Assembly: GCA_015060205.1 (NCBI GenBank)
Contig: SUYY01000008.1
Coordinates: forward strand, 1 to 55,194
DNA: 55,194 nt
Direction: 5' to 3'
DNA from: Bacteroidales bacterium
Lineage (GTDB): Bacteria > Bacteroidota > Bacteroidia > Bacteroidales > UBA932
The number at the start of each line of letters is the position of its first letter. Position 1 is the first letter of the stretch. This document shows, in pieces, positions 8,551 through 15,865 of the stretch. The notes below the pieces were generated by a model, which saw nothing but the letters and a program-made list of their open reading frames with translations, searched no databases and was not told where the DNA came from. The position numbers and the translations under genes are program-made.

Positions 8551-9789
8551 CTAGTCCCTCTTGAATATATCACGTGTATATACCTTGTCCGACACATCGT
8601 CAAGACACGAGTCATATCTGTTTGCGACAATCACATCGGATAGTCTCTTGAACTCATCAAGATCGTTGACCACCCTGCTTCCGAAGAATGTACCACCCTC
8701 GCCCATAGCAGGCTCATATACAATGACTTCCGCGCCTTTTGCCTTCACCCTCTTCATGATGCCCTGGATGGAACTCTGACGGAAATTGTCGGAATTCGCC
8801 TTCATTGTCAGACGATATATTCCTATTGTACAAGGTCTCTCGTGGGCGGCATCATATTCCGGACCTTCCGTGTAGGAATAGTAGCCGGCAACCTGAAGAA
8901 CTCGGTCGGCAATGTAATCCTTGCGTGTCCTGTTGCTCTCCACTATGGCCTGGATCAGATTCTGAGGCACGTGCTCGTAATTGGCGAGAAGTTGCTTGGA
9001 ATCCTTTGGGAGACAATATCCTCCGTAACCGAATGAGGGGTTGTTGTAGTGGTCCCCCACTCGCGGATCCAGACTCACGCCTCTAATTATCGCCTGAGTA
9101 TCAAGACCTTTCATCTCAGCATAAGTATCAAGTTCGTTGAAATACGAAACTCTCAGAGCAAGATAGGTGTTTGCAAAAAGTTTGACTGCCTCCGCTTCCG
9201 TAAATCCCATATAGAGCACCTCAACGTCATCTTTGAGCGATGCTTCCAGCAATATTCCGGCAAAAGTCTCCGCCGCCAGCAGAAGAGTGCTGTCGGAAGA
9301 GTCTGTTCCGACAATTATCCTGGACGGGTAAAGATTGTCGTACAATGCCTTGGATTCACGCAGGAACTCCGGAGAGAAAAGGATATTGGATGTCTTGAAC
9401 CTCTCCCTTACAGACACGGTATAACCAACAGGTACTGTGGACTTTATCACCATGACTGCCTCGGGATTGACCTTCAGCACGGTCTCGATGACCTTCTCCA
9501 CGGAAGATGTATCGAAGAAGTTCTTCTTGGGATCATAATTGGTAGGAGTGGCTATGATTACGAAAGAGGCATCACGATAGGCATTTTCTGCATCGAGAGT
9601 GGCCACAAGATCCAGTTCCCTTTCAGCAAAATATCTCTCTATATACTCATCCTGTACGGGAGACTGCCTGCGGTTGACCGCATCAACCTTTTCAGGGACC
9701 ACATCCACCGCCACCACACTATGTCTCTGGGAAATCAGAGTGGCAAGGGACATGCCGACATAACCAATACCTGCTACTGCAATCTTCAT
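8551..9789 (-). CDS. ugd: UDP-glucose 6-dehydrogenase
   Basis: A 412-residue NAD-dependent four-electron dehydrogenase converting UDP-glucose to UDP-glucuronate. The N-terminal Rossmann motif is GIGYVGMS, and the conserved [17 protein letters not shown] and catalytic cysteine motif [14 protein letters not shown] are all present. FSPEFLRE and YCLPKD separate it from the UDP-aminosugar dehydrogenases later in the window. It is the first gene of a tight minus-strand operon. Its leader of roughly 200 bases holds five palindromic 33-bp repeats, and a -7-like box (10007-10014) lies beyond them. Confidence 0.94.
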   Translation of the reverse strand: MKIAVAGIGYVGMSLATLISQRHSVVAVDVVPEKVDAVNRRQSPVQDEYIERYFAERELDLVATLDAENAYRDASFVIIATPTNYDPKKNFFDTSSVEKVIETVLKVNPEAVMVIKSTVPVGYTVSVRERFKTSNILFSPEFLRESKALYDNLYPSRIIVGTDSSDSTLLLAAETFAGILLEASLKDDVEVLYMGFTEAEAVKLFANTYLALRVSYFNELDTYAEMKGLDTQAIIRGVSLDPRVGDHYNNPSFGYGGYCLPKDSKQLLANYEHVPQNLIQAIVESNRTRKDYIADRVLQVAGYYSYTEGPEYDAAHERPCTIGIYRLTMKANSDNFRQSSIQGIMKRVKAKGAEVIVYEPAMGEGGTFFGSRVVNDLDEFKRLSDVIVANRYDSCLDDVSDKVYTRDIFKRD

Positions 9790-9835
9790 ATCTTACTCTT
9801 TAAATACCTCCATTATTCCTCCTGACGCCACCATC

Positions 9836-9988
9836 ATACCCGACTTTCCCGGGTATCACTTCACCGTCATGCCCGACATTCTCGGGTATCACTTCACCGT
9901 CATGCCCGACATTCTCAGGTATCATTTCACCGTCATGCCCGACGTGTTCGGGCATCATTTCACCGTCATGCCCGACGTGTTCGGGCAT
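9836..9988. repeat. five tandem 33-bp palindromic repeats
   Basis: Hairpin cores start at 9836, 9869, 9902, 9935 and 9968, exactly 33 bp apart. The two rightmost are perfect inverted repeats, ATGCCCGA-CGTGT-TCGGGCAT. Toward ugd the copies drift (ATACCC, CGGGTAT) but mostly keep pairing. The invariant link between cores reads TCACCGTC on the plus strand. They lie in the probable 5' leader of the ugd operon. The 33-base period keeps one minus-strand frame open, so a PEHVGHDGEM-like peptide repeat is encoded, ending ten bases before the ugd ATG. Confidence 0.9.
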
Positions 9989-10006
9989 CTCATCAACATA
10001 ATTCGT

Positions 10007-10014
10007 CAAAGATA
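10007..10014 (-). promoter_or_regulatory. -7 box for the ugd operon
   Basis: TATCTTTG on the minus strand fits TAnnTTTG. No clear -33 TTTG is seen at the right distance. If used, the transcript crosses all five palindromic repeats before reaching ugd at 9789. Confidence 0.35.
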
Positions 10015-10057
10015 AGAAATTTAATGGCATTAAAGCGAAGTCGAGAAATCTTTTCGC

Positions 10058-10065
10058 TATATTTG
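10058..10065 (+). promoter_or_regulatory. -7 box for the aminotransferase gene
   Basis: TATATTTG matches the Bacteroidota -7 consensus and lies 21 bases before the ATG at 10087. This argues against the in-frame ATG at 10024, which would lie upstream of the transcript start. Confidence 0.55.
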
Positions 10066-10086
10066 CAGACTGAAACGGACAATAAC

Positions 10087-11280
10087 ATGCTGAATATTTC
10101 TCAACGTGGGCTGGACATGCCCTCTTCACCTATACGAAAACTCACCCCTCTTGCCAATGCAGCAAAGGCAAGAGGCGTCAAGGTATATCACCTGAACATC
10201 GGACAGCCTGACCTCCCCACCCCGAAAAAGGCACTCGAAGCACTGAAGAATGTGGACAGGGAAGTGCTGGAATACAGTCCGAGCCAGGGATTCCTCTCGC
10301 TCAGGGAGAAACTTGTGAAATATTACGGCAAGTTCAACATCAACCTCACTCCGGACGACATCATTGTCACAAGCGGCGGCTCCGAGGCAGTGCTTTTCGC
10401 ATTCCTCGCATGCCTGAATCCAGGTGACGAGATCATCGTTCCGGAACCTGCCTACGCAAACTACATGGCCTTTGCAGTGTCCGCAGGTGCTGTAATCAAG
10501 ACCGTTACCTCAACCATCGACACCGGCTTCGCACTTCCACCTGTGGAGAAATTCGAGGAACTCATCACCGAGCGCACCAAGGCCATCCTCATCTGCAACC
10601 CAAACAACCCTACAGGATATCTCTACTCCCGCAGCGAGATGAATCAACTCCGTGACATAGTGAAGAAGCACGGACTCTATCTTTTCTCCGACGAGGTGTA
10701 CAGAGAGTTCATATATACCGGTTCTCCTTATATTTCCGCATGCCATCTCTCCGGAATCGAGCAGAATGTCGTGCTTATCGACTCCGTGTCCAAAAGATAT
10801 TCGGAGTGCGGAATCCGAATCGGAGCACTCGTTACAAAGAATGCTGCACTCCGCGAGGCGGTGATGAAATTCTGTCAGGCGAGGCTCAGCCCTCCGCTTG
10901 TAGGCCAGATCGTGGCGGAAGCGTCAATCGAGGGAAGCGAAGAATACGAAGCAGAGGTATATGAGGAATATGTGGAAAGAAGAAAATGCCTTGTGGACGG
11001 ACTTAACAAGATTCAGGGAGTCTATTCTCCTATCCCGATGGGAGCGTTCTACACAGTGGCTAGTCTTCCGGTGGAGGATGCCGACGATTTCTGCGCTTGG
11101 TGCCTTTCAGATTTCGAATACGAGGGAGAGACCATCATGATGGCTCCGGCAAGCGGATTCTACTCCACTCCGGGTCAGGGACGCAATGAAGTGCGTATAG
11201 CATATGTGCTTTGCAAGGAAGATCTTCAGAGGGCGTTGTTTATTTTGGAAAAGGCGTTGGATGCGTATAATGCAAGATAG
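10087..11280 (+). CDS. class I/II PLP-dependent aminotransferase
   Basis: A 397-residue fold-type I aminotransferase. The PLP lysine is K236 in DSVSKRYSECGIRIG. Family marks include HLNIGQPDLPTP near the N terminus, TSGGSEA, CNPNNPTGY and SDEVYREF. The last is the Asp that contacts the pyridine nitrogen with the nearby Tyr. Length and motifs fit aspartate-type aminotransferases; the amino-acid substrate cannot be fixed. I chose the ATG at 10087 because the -7 box at 10058-10065 precludes the upstream ATG and because MLNISQRGLDMPSSPIRKL matches the usual start. A perfect terminator follows the stop. Confidence 0.9.
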   Translation: MLNISQRGLDMPSSPIRKLTPLANAAKARGVKVYHLNIGQPDLPTPKKALEALKNVDREVLEYSPSQGFLSLREKLVKYYGKFNINLTPDDIIVTSGGSEAVLFAFLACLNPGDEIIVPEPAYANYMAFAVSAGAVIKTVTSTIDTGFALPPVEKFEELITERTKAILICNPNNPTGYLYSRSEMNQLRDIVKKHGLYLFSDEVYREFIYTGSPYISACHLSGIEQNVVLIDSVSKRYSECGIRIGALVTKNAALREAVMKFCQARLSPPLVGQIVAEASIEGSEEYEAEVYEEYVERRKCLVDGLNKIQGVYSPIPMGAFYTVASLPVEDADDFCAWCLSDFEYEGETIMMAPASGFYSTPGQGRNEVRIAYVLCKEDLQRALFILEKALDAYNAR

Positions 11281-11285
11281 AACAG

Positions 11286-11323
11286 AAAAAAGTCTCAAAA
11301 CTGCATCGTTTTGAGACTTTTTT
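11286..11323. terminator. bidirectional intrinsic terminator
   Basis: A perfect 16-bp inverted repeat: AAAAAAGTCTCAAAAC (11286-11301) pairs with GTTTTGAGACTTTTTT (11308-11323) around a six-base loop. It ends the aminotransferase transcript on the plus strand and would also stop leftward reading from the sialate esterase gene. Confidence 0.9.
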
Positions 11324-11325
11324 CT

Positions 11326-11333
11326 TATTTTTG
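11326..11333 (+). promoter_or_regulatory. -7 box for tRNA-Ser
   Basis: TATTTTTG fits TAnnTTTG and ends 14 bases before the first base of the tRNA. It sits immediately after the terminator, giving the tRNA its own promoter. Confidence 0.5.
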
Positions 11334-11347
11334 CGACTCGATTTACT

Positions 11348-11435
11348 GGAAAGATGCTCGAGTGGCTGAAGAGGCACGCCTGGAAAGCGTGTAGTCGCCT
11401 AAAGCGGCTCACGGGTTCGAATCCCGTTCTTTCCG
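11348..11435 (+). tRNA. tRNA-Ser (anticodon GGA)
   Basis: The acceptor arm GGAAAGA (11348-11354) pairs with TCTTTCC (11428-11434), followed by discriminator G. The anticodon stem CACGC/GCGTG encloses CTGGAAA, giving anticodon GGA, which reads UCC and UCU. A long class II variable arm follows, and the T arm ACGGG-TTCGAAT-CCCGT is perfect. At 88 bases with a long variable arm it is a typical serine tRNA. The CCA end is not encoded. Confidence 0.97.
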
Positions 11436-11460
11436 CAATCAGTATTTCTTTACAAGGTGA

Positions 11461-12888
11461 TTACCAGTCATCCGATCTGAAAGGACTGGCAGGAATTCCA
11501 TAGCAATTGAACAGAGTCGCTTCAGACCAGTTCCTGATACCGTAACGCACAGCCACCGGCTTCTCCACCTGCGGACAATCATGTACCCAGACCTGGTTGC
11601 AGTTATTCCACAGAACAATTCCCTTTGCAGGGTAGAAGACCTTGTCCTCACCGGCAAGTTCAAATCCGTCCAGTTCCACACTGATAGGACTGAGTCCCAT
11701 CCTGCCTGCATCGAAAGTAAGAAGAGCACCACCGTCCCTGTATTCTATAGCCACCGGAACCGGAGTCTTTGCATCAATATTATCGAATCCGTAATCGTTC
11801 ATCAGAGCAAGAAAAGCCAGTCTGTCACCCACCACCTTCTTGTTGGCAGGATGGATGCATGCCAACTCACCGGCATCATGTATACAAGCCATTCCGCTAT
11901 GTGGAATAAGGTCCACCGTCTGAGCCTGTGCCCACATCATATAGCCCGAAATAGGGCTGTCCGGATTTTCATAAGCATACGGCGCTATCTGAGTGAAATA
12001 GAACGGCATATCCTCATTTCCCCACTCGCTGCGGAGCATCTTGACAAATGCCGTCTGAAGTCTCTTGTACTGCTCGAAACGGTCGCGGTTATTGCATCCC
12101 TGATACCATATGAAGCCCTTTGCAGTATAAGGTATCACACTGTGGAGCATACCGTTATACAACACTCCAGGAGCCTGCCAGTCATACTTAGGCCATATTC
12201 CGGTATCAAAATGGCTCAGGTCCAGTTCACCCCCGAACTCCTTCTTGAGAAGTTCCGGATTCATCCAGCCCTCTATCGGAGTTCCGCCCCATGAAACATT
12301 GATGATGCCCACAGGAATATCCAGCGTCTCATAGAGCCTCTTTGCAAAGAAATATGCGGTCGCACTCGCCTCAGCGACGCCCTCCGGAGTATGCTCATAC
12401 CATGTGGCAGGACACTCGTCCTGAACAGTAAGAGATTTCTCCCTCTTGAGATTGCATGAGCGAATCTGCGTTGATTTCTTTGCACCGAGAATAAGGTCGG
12501 TCGAGCCATCCACCGGCTGTCCCCAGAATCCCTTCATCGGCATCTCCATATTGGACTGGCCGGAGCATATCCACACCTCTCCGACAAGCACATTCTTCAA
12601 TGTAAGTTTCTCGCCATCACTGATGGTGATTTCATACGGTCCGCCAGCAACAGGCGTAGAGACCCGCGCAAACCATTTTCCGTCCTCCCCTGCCTTTGTC
12701 ACGGTCTTTGTCTTCGTCCATGAAGGGGTGATGACCACCTTAGAACCAGGATCGGCACTTCCCCAAAGAGCGGCATCAGACTGCTGCTGCAGAACCATAT
12801 TGTCAGCAAATATCGGTGCCATAGTCACCTTCGCCTGCATAGTGCAGACACTTGCAAGCAGGATGCATAGAATTGAAAATCTTTTCAT
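11461..12888 (-). CDS. sialate O-acetylesterase (SGNH family)
   Basis: A 475-residue exported esterase. A signal peptide (MKRFSILCILLASVCTMQA) is followed by a beta-sandwich-like N-terminal part starting KVTMAPIFADNMVLQQ, typical of this family, and then the SGNH hydrolase domain. The nucleophile motif is GQSNMEMP. Other family blocks are NVSWGGTPIEGW, GFIWYQGCNN and the C-terminal His segment HPANKK. Family members remove O-acetyl groups from sialic acids or other acetylated glycans in the periplasm. The CNN in place of the common ESN block is a small variation. It is followed on the left by the oppositely oriented tRNA. Confidence 0.88.
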   Translation of the reverse strand: MKRFSILCILLASVCTMQAKVTMAPIFADNMVLQQQSDAALWGSADPGSKVVITPSWTKTKTVTKAGEDGKWFARVSTPVAGGPYEITISDGEKLTLKNVLVGEVWICSGQSNMEMPMKGFWGQPVDGSTDLILGAKKSTQIRSCNLKREKSLTVQDECPATWYEHTPEGVAEASATAYFFAKRLYETLDIPVGIINVSWGGTPIEGWMNPELLKKEFGGELDLSHFDTGIWPKYDWQAPGVLYNGMLHSVIPYTAKGFIWYQGCNNRDRFEQYKRLQTAFVKMLRSEWGNEDMPFYFTQIAPYAYENPDSPISGYMMWAQAQTVDLIPHSGMACIHDAGELACIHPANKKVVGDRLAFLALMNDYGFDNIDAKTPVPVAIEYRDGGALLTFDAGRMGLSPISVELDGFELAGEDKVFYPAKGIVLWNNCNQVWVHDCPQVEKPVAVRYGIRNWSEATLFNCYGIPASPFRSDDW

Positions 12889-12930
12889 GATATTGATGAT
12901 TTTAGTATATCCGAGAAATGTTCCTGTCTA

Positions 12931-14085
12931 TCAGAATGTATAGGACTCCGTAAGATTACCACTTGTGTCATATGCCTTGACCTCAATGGTCTCGCCATCG
13001 GAAGTAACAATAAAGCGTTCCTTGTTGGAACTGCAGAGGATCGGGAAGGTATTGCCGTTTTGTCCAGCCGGCACATATACATGATCGTGGATATGTCCGC
13101 TCAGCATCAGATTCACCCCTGCGTCGTTAAGCACCGGAACGAAATTATCCGCAACCCAGTTCTGACTGTACCATGTGGTATTGTCCTTATATGCAGGTAT
13201 ATGCATCAGACATATCTTCACCGGAGCAGAAGCGACCTCCGGTCTTTTCACCGCAGCCTTGAGCCATTCCAACTGGGTCTGTCTGTAAGTGTCGAAATCT
13301 GCAAGCGAGCCATATTCCACATCCTCATCCGGCTTGTCTTCACCGGCATCAAGGACAATGAAGGCCACAGGGCCCTGACGGAATGTATAATACCATGCGT
13401 CGCGCTCCCTCATAGGGAATATCCGATTCAGGAGATGATGGGCATGGCCACGCGACTCGTGATTGCCCCTCACGTACATATACGGAAGATTGGAAACAAG
13501 AGGCTGGACCGGATCGACAGCATGACGGACAGTCTTGTCAATATCATACATAGTCGACACCAGATCGCCGTTCACCGCAAAGAAATCCAGACTGTCCGGT
13601 GAGAGTCCGTTGACAAGAGACCTGAAATGATCATCACGCCCATGGACATCACTGACTATGGCAAAACTGCACTTCGGGGCATTGTGGTCCAACGTCCTGA
13701 CCTTGAACACCTTCCTGGCGCTCCTGGTCGAGCCGTACTTCATCTTGTAGGCACTGCTTTCATCCACGATACGCTGCCCGCAGATCCTGTAGAGATATCG
13801 TGTGCCAGGCTCAAGGCCACTGACTGTCACGCAATGCCAGCACCCGGTCATCCTTTTGCCGGCTACGGTCTGATAATAGCGCTGCCTTTTTTCCGCATAA
13901 AAGTTTCTGCCGTCATCCTCTCCGGACTCTATCCAAGAGAAGGTATTACCCTCGGTAATCCAACTCACAGAAAAGGAAGTTTCTGTCACATCCGAAATCC
14001 AAGGACCGCACACAACATCAGTCGGTTCTGCATGCAAAGCCATCACTGTCAGGCCCAGCAGAATGATCATCAGTATCTTTTTCAT
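12931..14085 (-). CDS. calcineurin-like metallophosphoesterase with N-terminal Fn3-like domain
   Basis: About 384 residues. I prefer the ATG at 14085, which opens a signal peptide directly (MKKILMIILLGLTVMALHA); an ATG three codons upstream (14094) is possible. Residues to about 125 form a purple-acid-phosphatase-type Fn3-like domain. The metal-binding set of the calcineurin fold follows in order: SDVHGRDDH, NGDLVS, GNHES, LMHIPAY and SGHIHDH. All ligands are present, so it should be an active two-metal phosphoesterase in the periplasm. Substrate is unknown. It lies 42 bases upstream of the sialate esterase gene and is probably co-transcribed with it. Confidence 0.88.
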   Translation of the reverse strand: MKKILMIILLGLTVMALHAEPTDVVCGPWISDVTETSFSVSWITEGNTFSWIESGEDDGRNFYAEKRQRYYQTVAGKRMTGCWHCVTVSGLEPGTRYLYRICGQRIVDESSAYKMKYGSTRSARKVFKVRTLDHNAPKCSFAIVSDVHGRDDHFRSLVNGLSPDSLDFFAVNGDLVSTMYDIDKTVRHAVDPVQPLVSNLPYMYVRGNHESRGHAHHLLNRIFPMRERDAWYYTFRQGPVAFIVLDAGEDKPDEDVEYGSLADFDTYRQTQLEWLKAAVKRPEVASAPVKICLMHIPAYKDNTTWYSQNWVADNFVPVLNDAGVNLMLSGHIHDHVYVPAGQNGNTFPILCSSNKERFIVTSDGETIEVKAYDTSGNLTESYTF

Positions 14086-14117
14086 AACGGGCATAAATAT
14101 AACAAAAAAAATTTAAG

Positions 14118-14262
14118 TATATTTGCATCGAGATTTAAACCGCAGCAAGGATGAGGTATATCGTTAAGTGCGAAGTCCCCGCCCCGAGCCTCACCCATGG
14201 TAAACATCCTCTGCGTCTTCTTGGGGCAAAGTATAAGGATGTCTTCGCGACATCCTTTTTTC
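14118..14262 (+). ncRNA. candidate structured small RNA with its own promoter and terminator
   Basis: A -7 box TATATTTG (14118-14125) is followed about 110 bases later by a perfect terminator, AAGGATGTC (14235-14243), loop TTCGC, GACATCCTT (14249-14257), then T6. Between them GCAG-CA-AGGATG (14142-14153) can pair with CATCCTCTGC (14205-14214). GCCCCGAG (14181-14188) can pair with CTTGGGGC (14220-14227, one G-U). These two stems interleave, so they form a pseudoknot or alternate. AGGATG could also pair with the terminator's 3' arm. No plus-strand gene lies within 1.6 kb downstream, so a free RNA is likelier than a leader. I do not recognise the family. Confidence 0.45.
14235..14262 (+). terminator. 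intrinsic terminator of the candidate small RNA
   Basis: A 9-bp perfect stem with a five-base loop is followed by a run of T. It lies in an otherwise gene-free stretch of the plus strand, which is why I read it as the end of a separate transcript. Confidence 0.75.
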
Positions 14263-14301
14263 ATATGTCAGGTAATGCAATATTGTACCTTCGTCCCATC
14301 A

Positions 14302-14508
14302 CTACCTTTCTGTCCAACAGTAAGTCGCACCGGACCTATACCCGGACAATGGTACTCCCAGAACATCTGCTGCACGGGCAATAATCTCAAGATTGTTAGT
14401 CTTAAAGAGCGCATTAACATTCTGGCGTTGTATTCCCATCCTGCGGGCAAACTCTGCTTTTGAGACTCCGAGACTCCTGATGAGATCAAATCTTTCAGAC
14501 TTGAAGGT
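14302..14508 (-). pseudogene. XRE-type helix-turn-helix remnant without a start codon
   Basis: One minus-strand frame between a TGA (14509-14511) and a TAG (14302-14304) reads RFDLIRSLGVSKAEFARRMG and then IQRQNVNALFKTNNLEIIAR, ending with AADVLGVPL. This is a clear Cro/CI-like helix-turn-helix of a kind common in Bacteroidota. No ATG, GTG or TTG start exists in the frame upstream of the domain, and the C-terminal tail after GVPL does not look like the family. It begins within the end of the two-TM gene, in the +1 frame relative to it. It is either a decayed small regulator or a piece reached by frameshifting; I favour decay. Confidence 0.5.
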
Positions 14509-15784
14509 TCAACTCACTGAAATCCTTACATGTACGTCTATATCCATTTTTATATAAATAGAACAACAAAAGGCGCAAATATGAAGACGGGTGATATTCG
14601 TTCCGATTCTTATTATAATTCATCAGGATTTCCGGGATGCTACTCAGTGACAATTCCGTCATATCAGATATTTCCTTATGATCAATCGTCGCATTGACTA
14701 CACTCTTGAAATACTCGCAATCATGCTTCATCTTGATTGTAGTGACCAATGCGAAATTATATATATCCTGTTCCATATCAAGCGCCAGCACCCGTATCGA
14801 AGACTCTGTAAATTCATCATCATACTGCGATTCCGACAAACCGAACTCCTCACAAATACTCCGTCGAACCCATTCATTGACAAAGTTCTTTCTAAAATCA
14901 TTTACATCGATAAAATCAGCCAGATCCAACTGTTCCCCAATGCTAACGGCTTTTGTTGACGGATAATCATTTGACTTATCCTTACTTATAGACGTAATAA
15001 TAACATTTCCATCTACCGTTTCGATTACCAGATGAAGGCATAGACTATTAGGGTATCTCGCGACCCTTAATCCACTATCCAGATGTTCCTGAACTATGTT
15101 CCCGCACCACTCTTTCTGTTTTACCTGCCTGGCTTCCTTATCATCACATCCGACAAATCTATTCCAAACAAACTGGCAGGCACCCCATGATGTTTTCTTT
15201 AATTGCAATGTCAAAATCGGTCTTACCTTATCCACATTTGCTCCGTATTTTGACAGCATGTACCTTGGAAGGTCATTACCTAAACTTCTGATATTCGTGA
15301 GATACTCTGATTGTTCATAATCTGCAAACTCCTGAGCCAGATCTGATGGGAAGACATAAGGGGTATCGTCATAGTCTGCGATAACGACATTCTGAGATTC
15401 CAAACCCATTATAAGGTTCGGAGCAGTCCATAATGTGCGATTCTGTCCCCAGGACACACCCCCACAAATCCTATTCTGATTTATCCCCTCTGAATGTGCA
15501 CGCATAATACGAGTGAACTCCGCAGAAAAATTCTGACGCAAAGAATAATACCTCAACAAGAAGTACAATATGTAGAAAACAACAACTACAAGAGTCAAGA
15601 TAATCAGAATCACGACAGCAGAATTACCTAAATCCGTAAGCATTTCAATATATGAACGTCTGCCGGACAACACACTCTCATCGCCAACACAATTCATAAC
15701 AACTGATACGACATACACTGCCCAATACTCCAGCACCTTGAATTTCACACTGTGCATCTTCTTATAAATCACCTCCAGCGCCAT
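14495..15784 (-). CDS. two-TM protein with C-terminal Nudix-like segment, function unknown
   Basis: A 429-residue protein. Hydrophobic segments lie near residues 18-35 and at 53-76 (VVILIILTLVVVVFYILYFL), followed by a large soluble part that should face the cytoplasm. Near residues 305-315 the sequence RSICEEFGL resembles the second half of a Nudix box (RExxEExG), with the first Glu replaced by Ser and without the upstream GX5E part. A Nudix fold with impaired or no hydrolase activity is thus possible. Two-TM plus Nudix-like architecture recalls membrane effectors of nucleotide-signalling defence systems, but no cyclase of that family is recognised beside it. A -7 box (15804-15811) lies 20 bases upstream. 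Confidence 0.6.
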   Translation of the reverse strand: MALEVIYKKMHSVKFKVLEYWAVYVVSVVMNCVGDESVLSGRRSYIEMLTDLGNSAVVILIILTLVVVVFYILYFLLRYYSLRQNFSAEFTRIMRAHSEGINQNRICGGVSWGQNRTLWTAPNLIMGLESQNVVIADYDDTPYVFPSDLAQEFADYEQSEYLTNIRSLGNDLPRYMLSKYGANVDKVRPILTLQLKKTSWGACQFVWNRFVGCDDKEARQVKQKEWCGNIVQEHLDSGLRVARYPNSLCLHLVIETVDGNVIITSISKDKSNDYPSTKAVSIGEQLDLADFIDVNDFRKNFVNEWVRRSICEEFGLSESQYDDEFTESSIRVLALDMEQDIYNFALVTTIKMKHDCEYFKSVVNATIDHKEISDMTELSLSSIPEILMNYNKNRNEYHPSSYLRLLLFYLYKNGYRRTCKDFSELNLQV

Positions 15785-15803
15785 AATTCTTTTTTCTTTC
15801 TGA

Positions 15804-15831
15804 CAAAAATAACATTTTTTCGTTAACTTTG
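15804..15831. promoter_or_regulatory. divergent -7 boxes between the two-TM gene and the nucleotidyltransferase gene
   Basis: TATTTTTG on the minus strand (15804-15811) faces the two-TM gene, and TAACTTTG on the plus strand (15824-15831) faces the gene starting at 15866. Both fit TAnnTTTG. Clear -33 boxes are not seen. Confidence 0.45.
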
Positions 15832-15865
15832 TTAAATCCTAATCATTGTAGCGCAACTATATAAT

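Noticed and set aside
9836..9988. CRISPR-like array
   Set aside because: The units are directly adjacent with no unique spacers, and no cas genes are present.
9800..10129. 109-residue minus-strand ORF covering the 33-bp repeats
   Set aside because: Its start lies inside the aminotransferase gene on the other strand and upstream of the likely promoter; the lower part is just the repeat array. Only the possibility of a leader peptide is kept as a finding.
14151..14384. 77-residue plus-strand ORF after a good -7 box
   Set aside because: A perfect terminator lies in the middle of the frame and the sequence is not protein-like after it; a small RNA explains the signals better.
14268..14489. 73-residue minus-strand ORF
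   Set aside because: It starts at TTG and is out of frame with the clear helix-turn-helix coding sequence in the same place.
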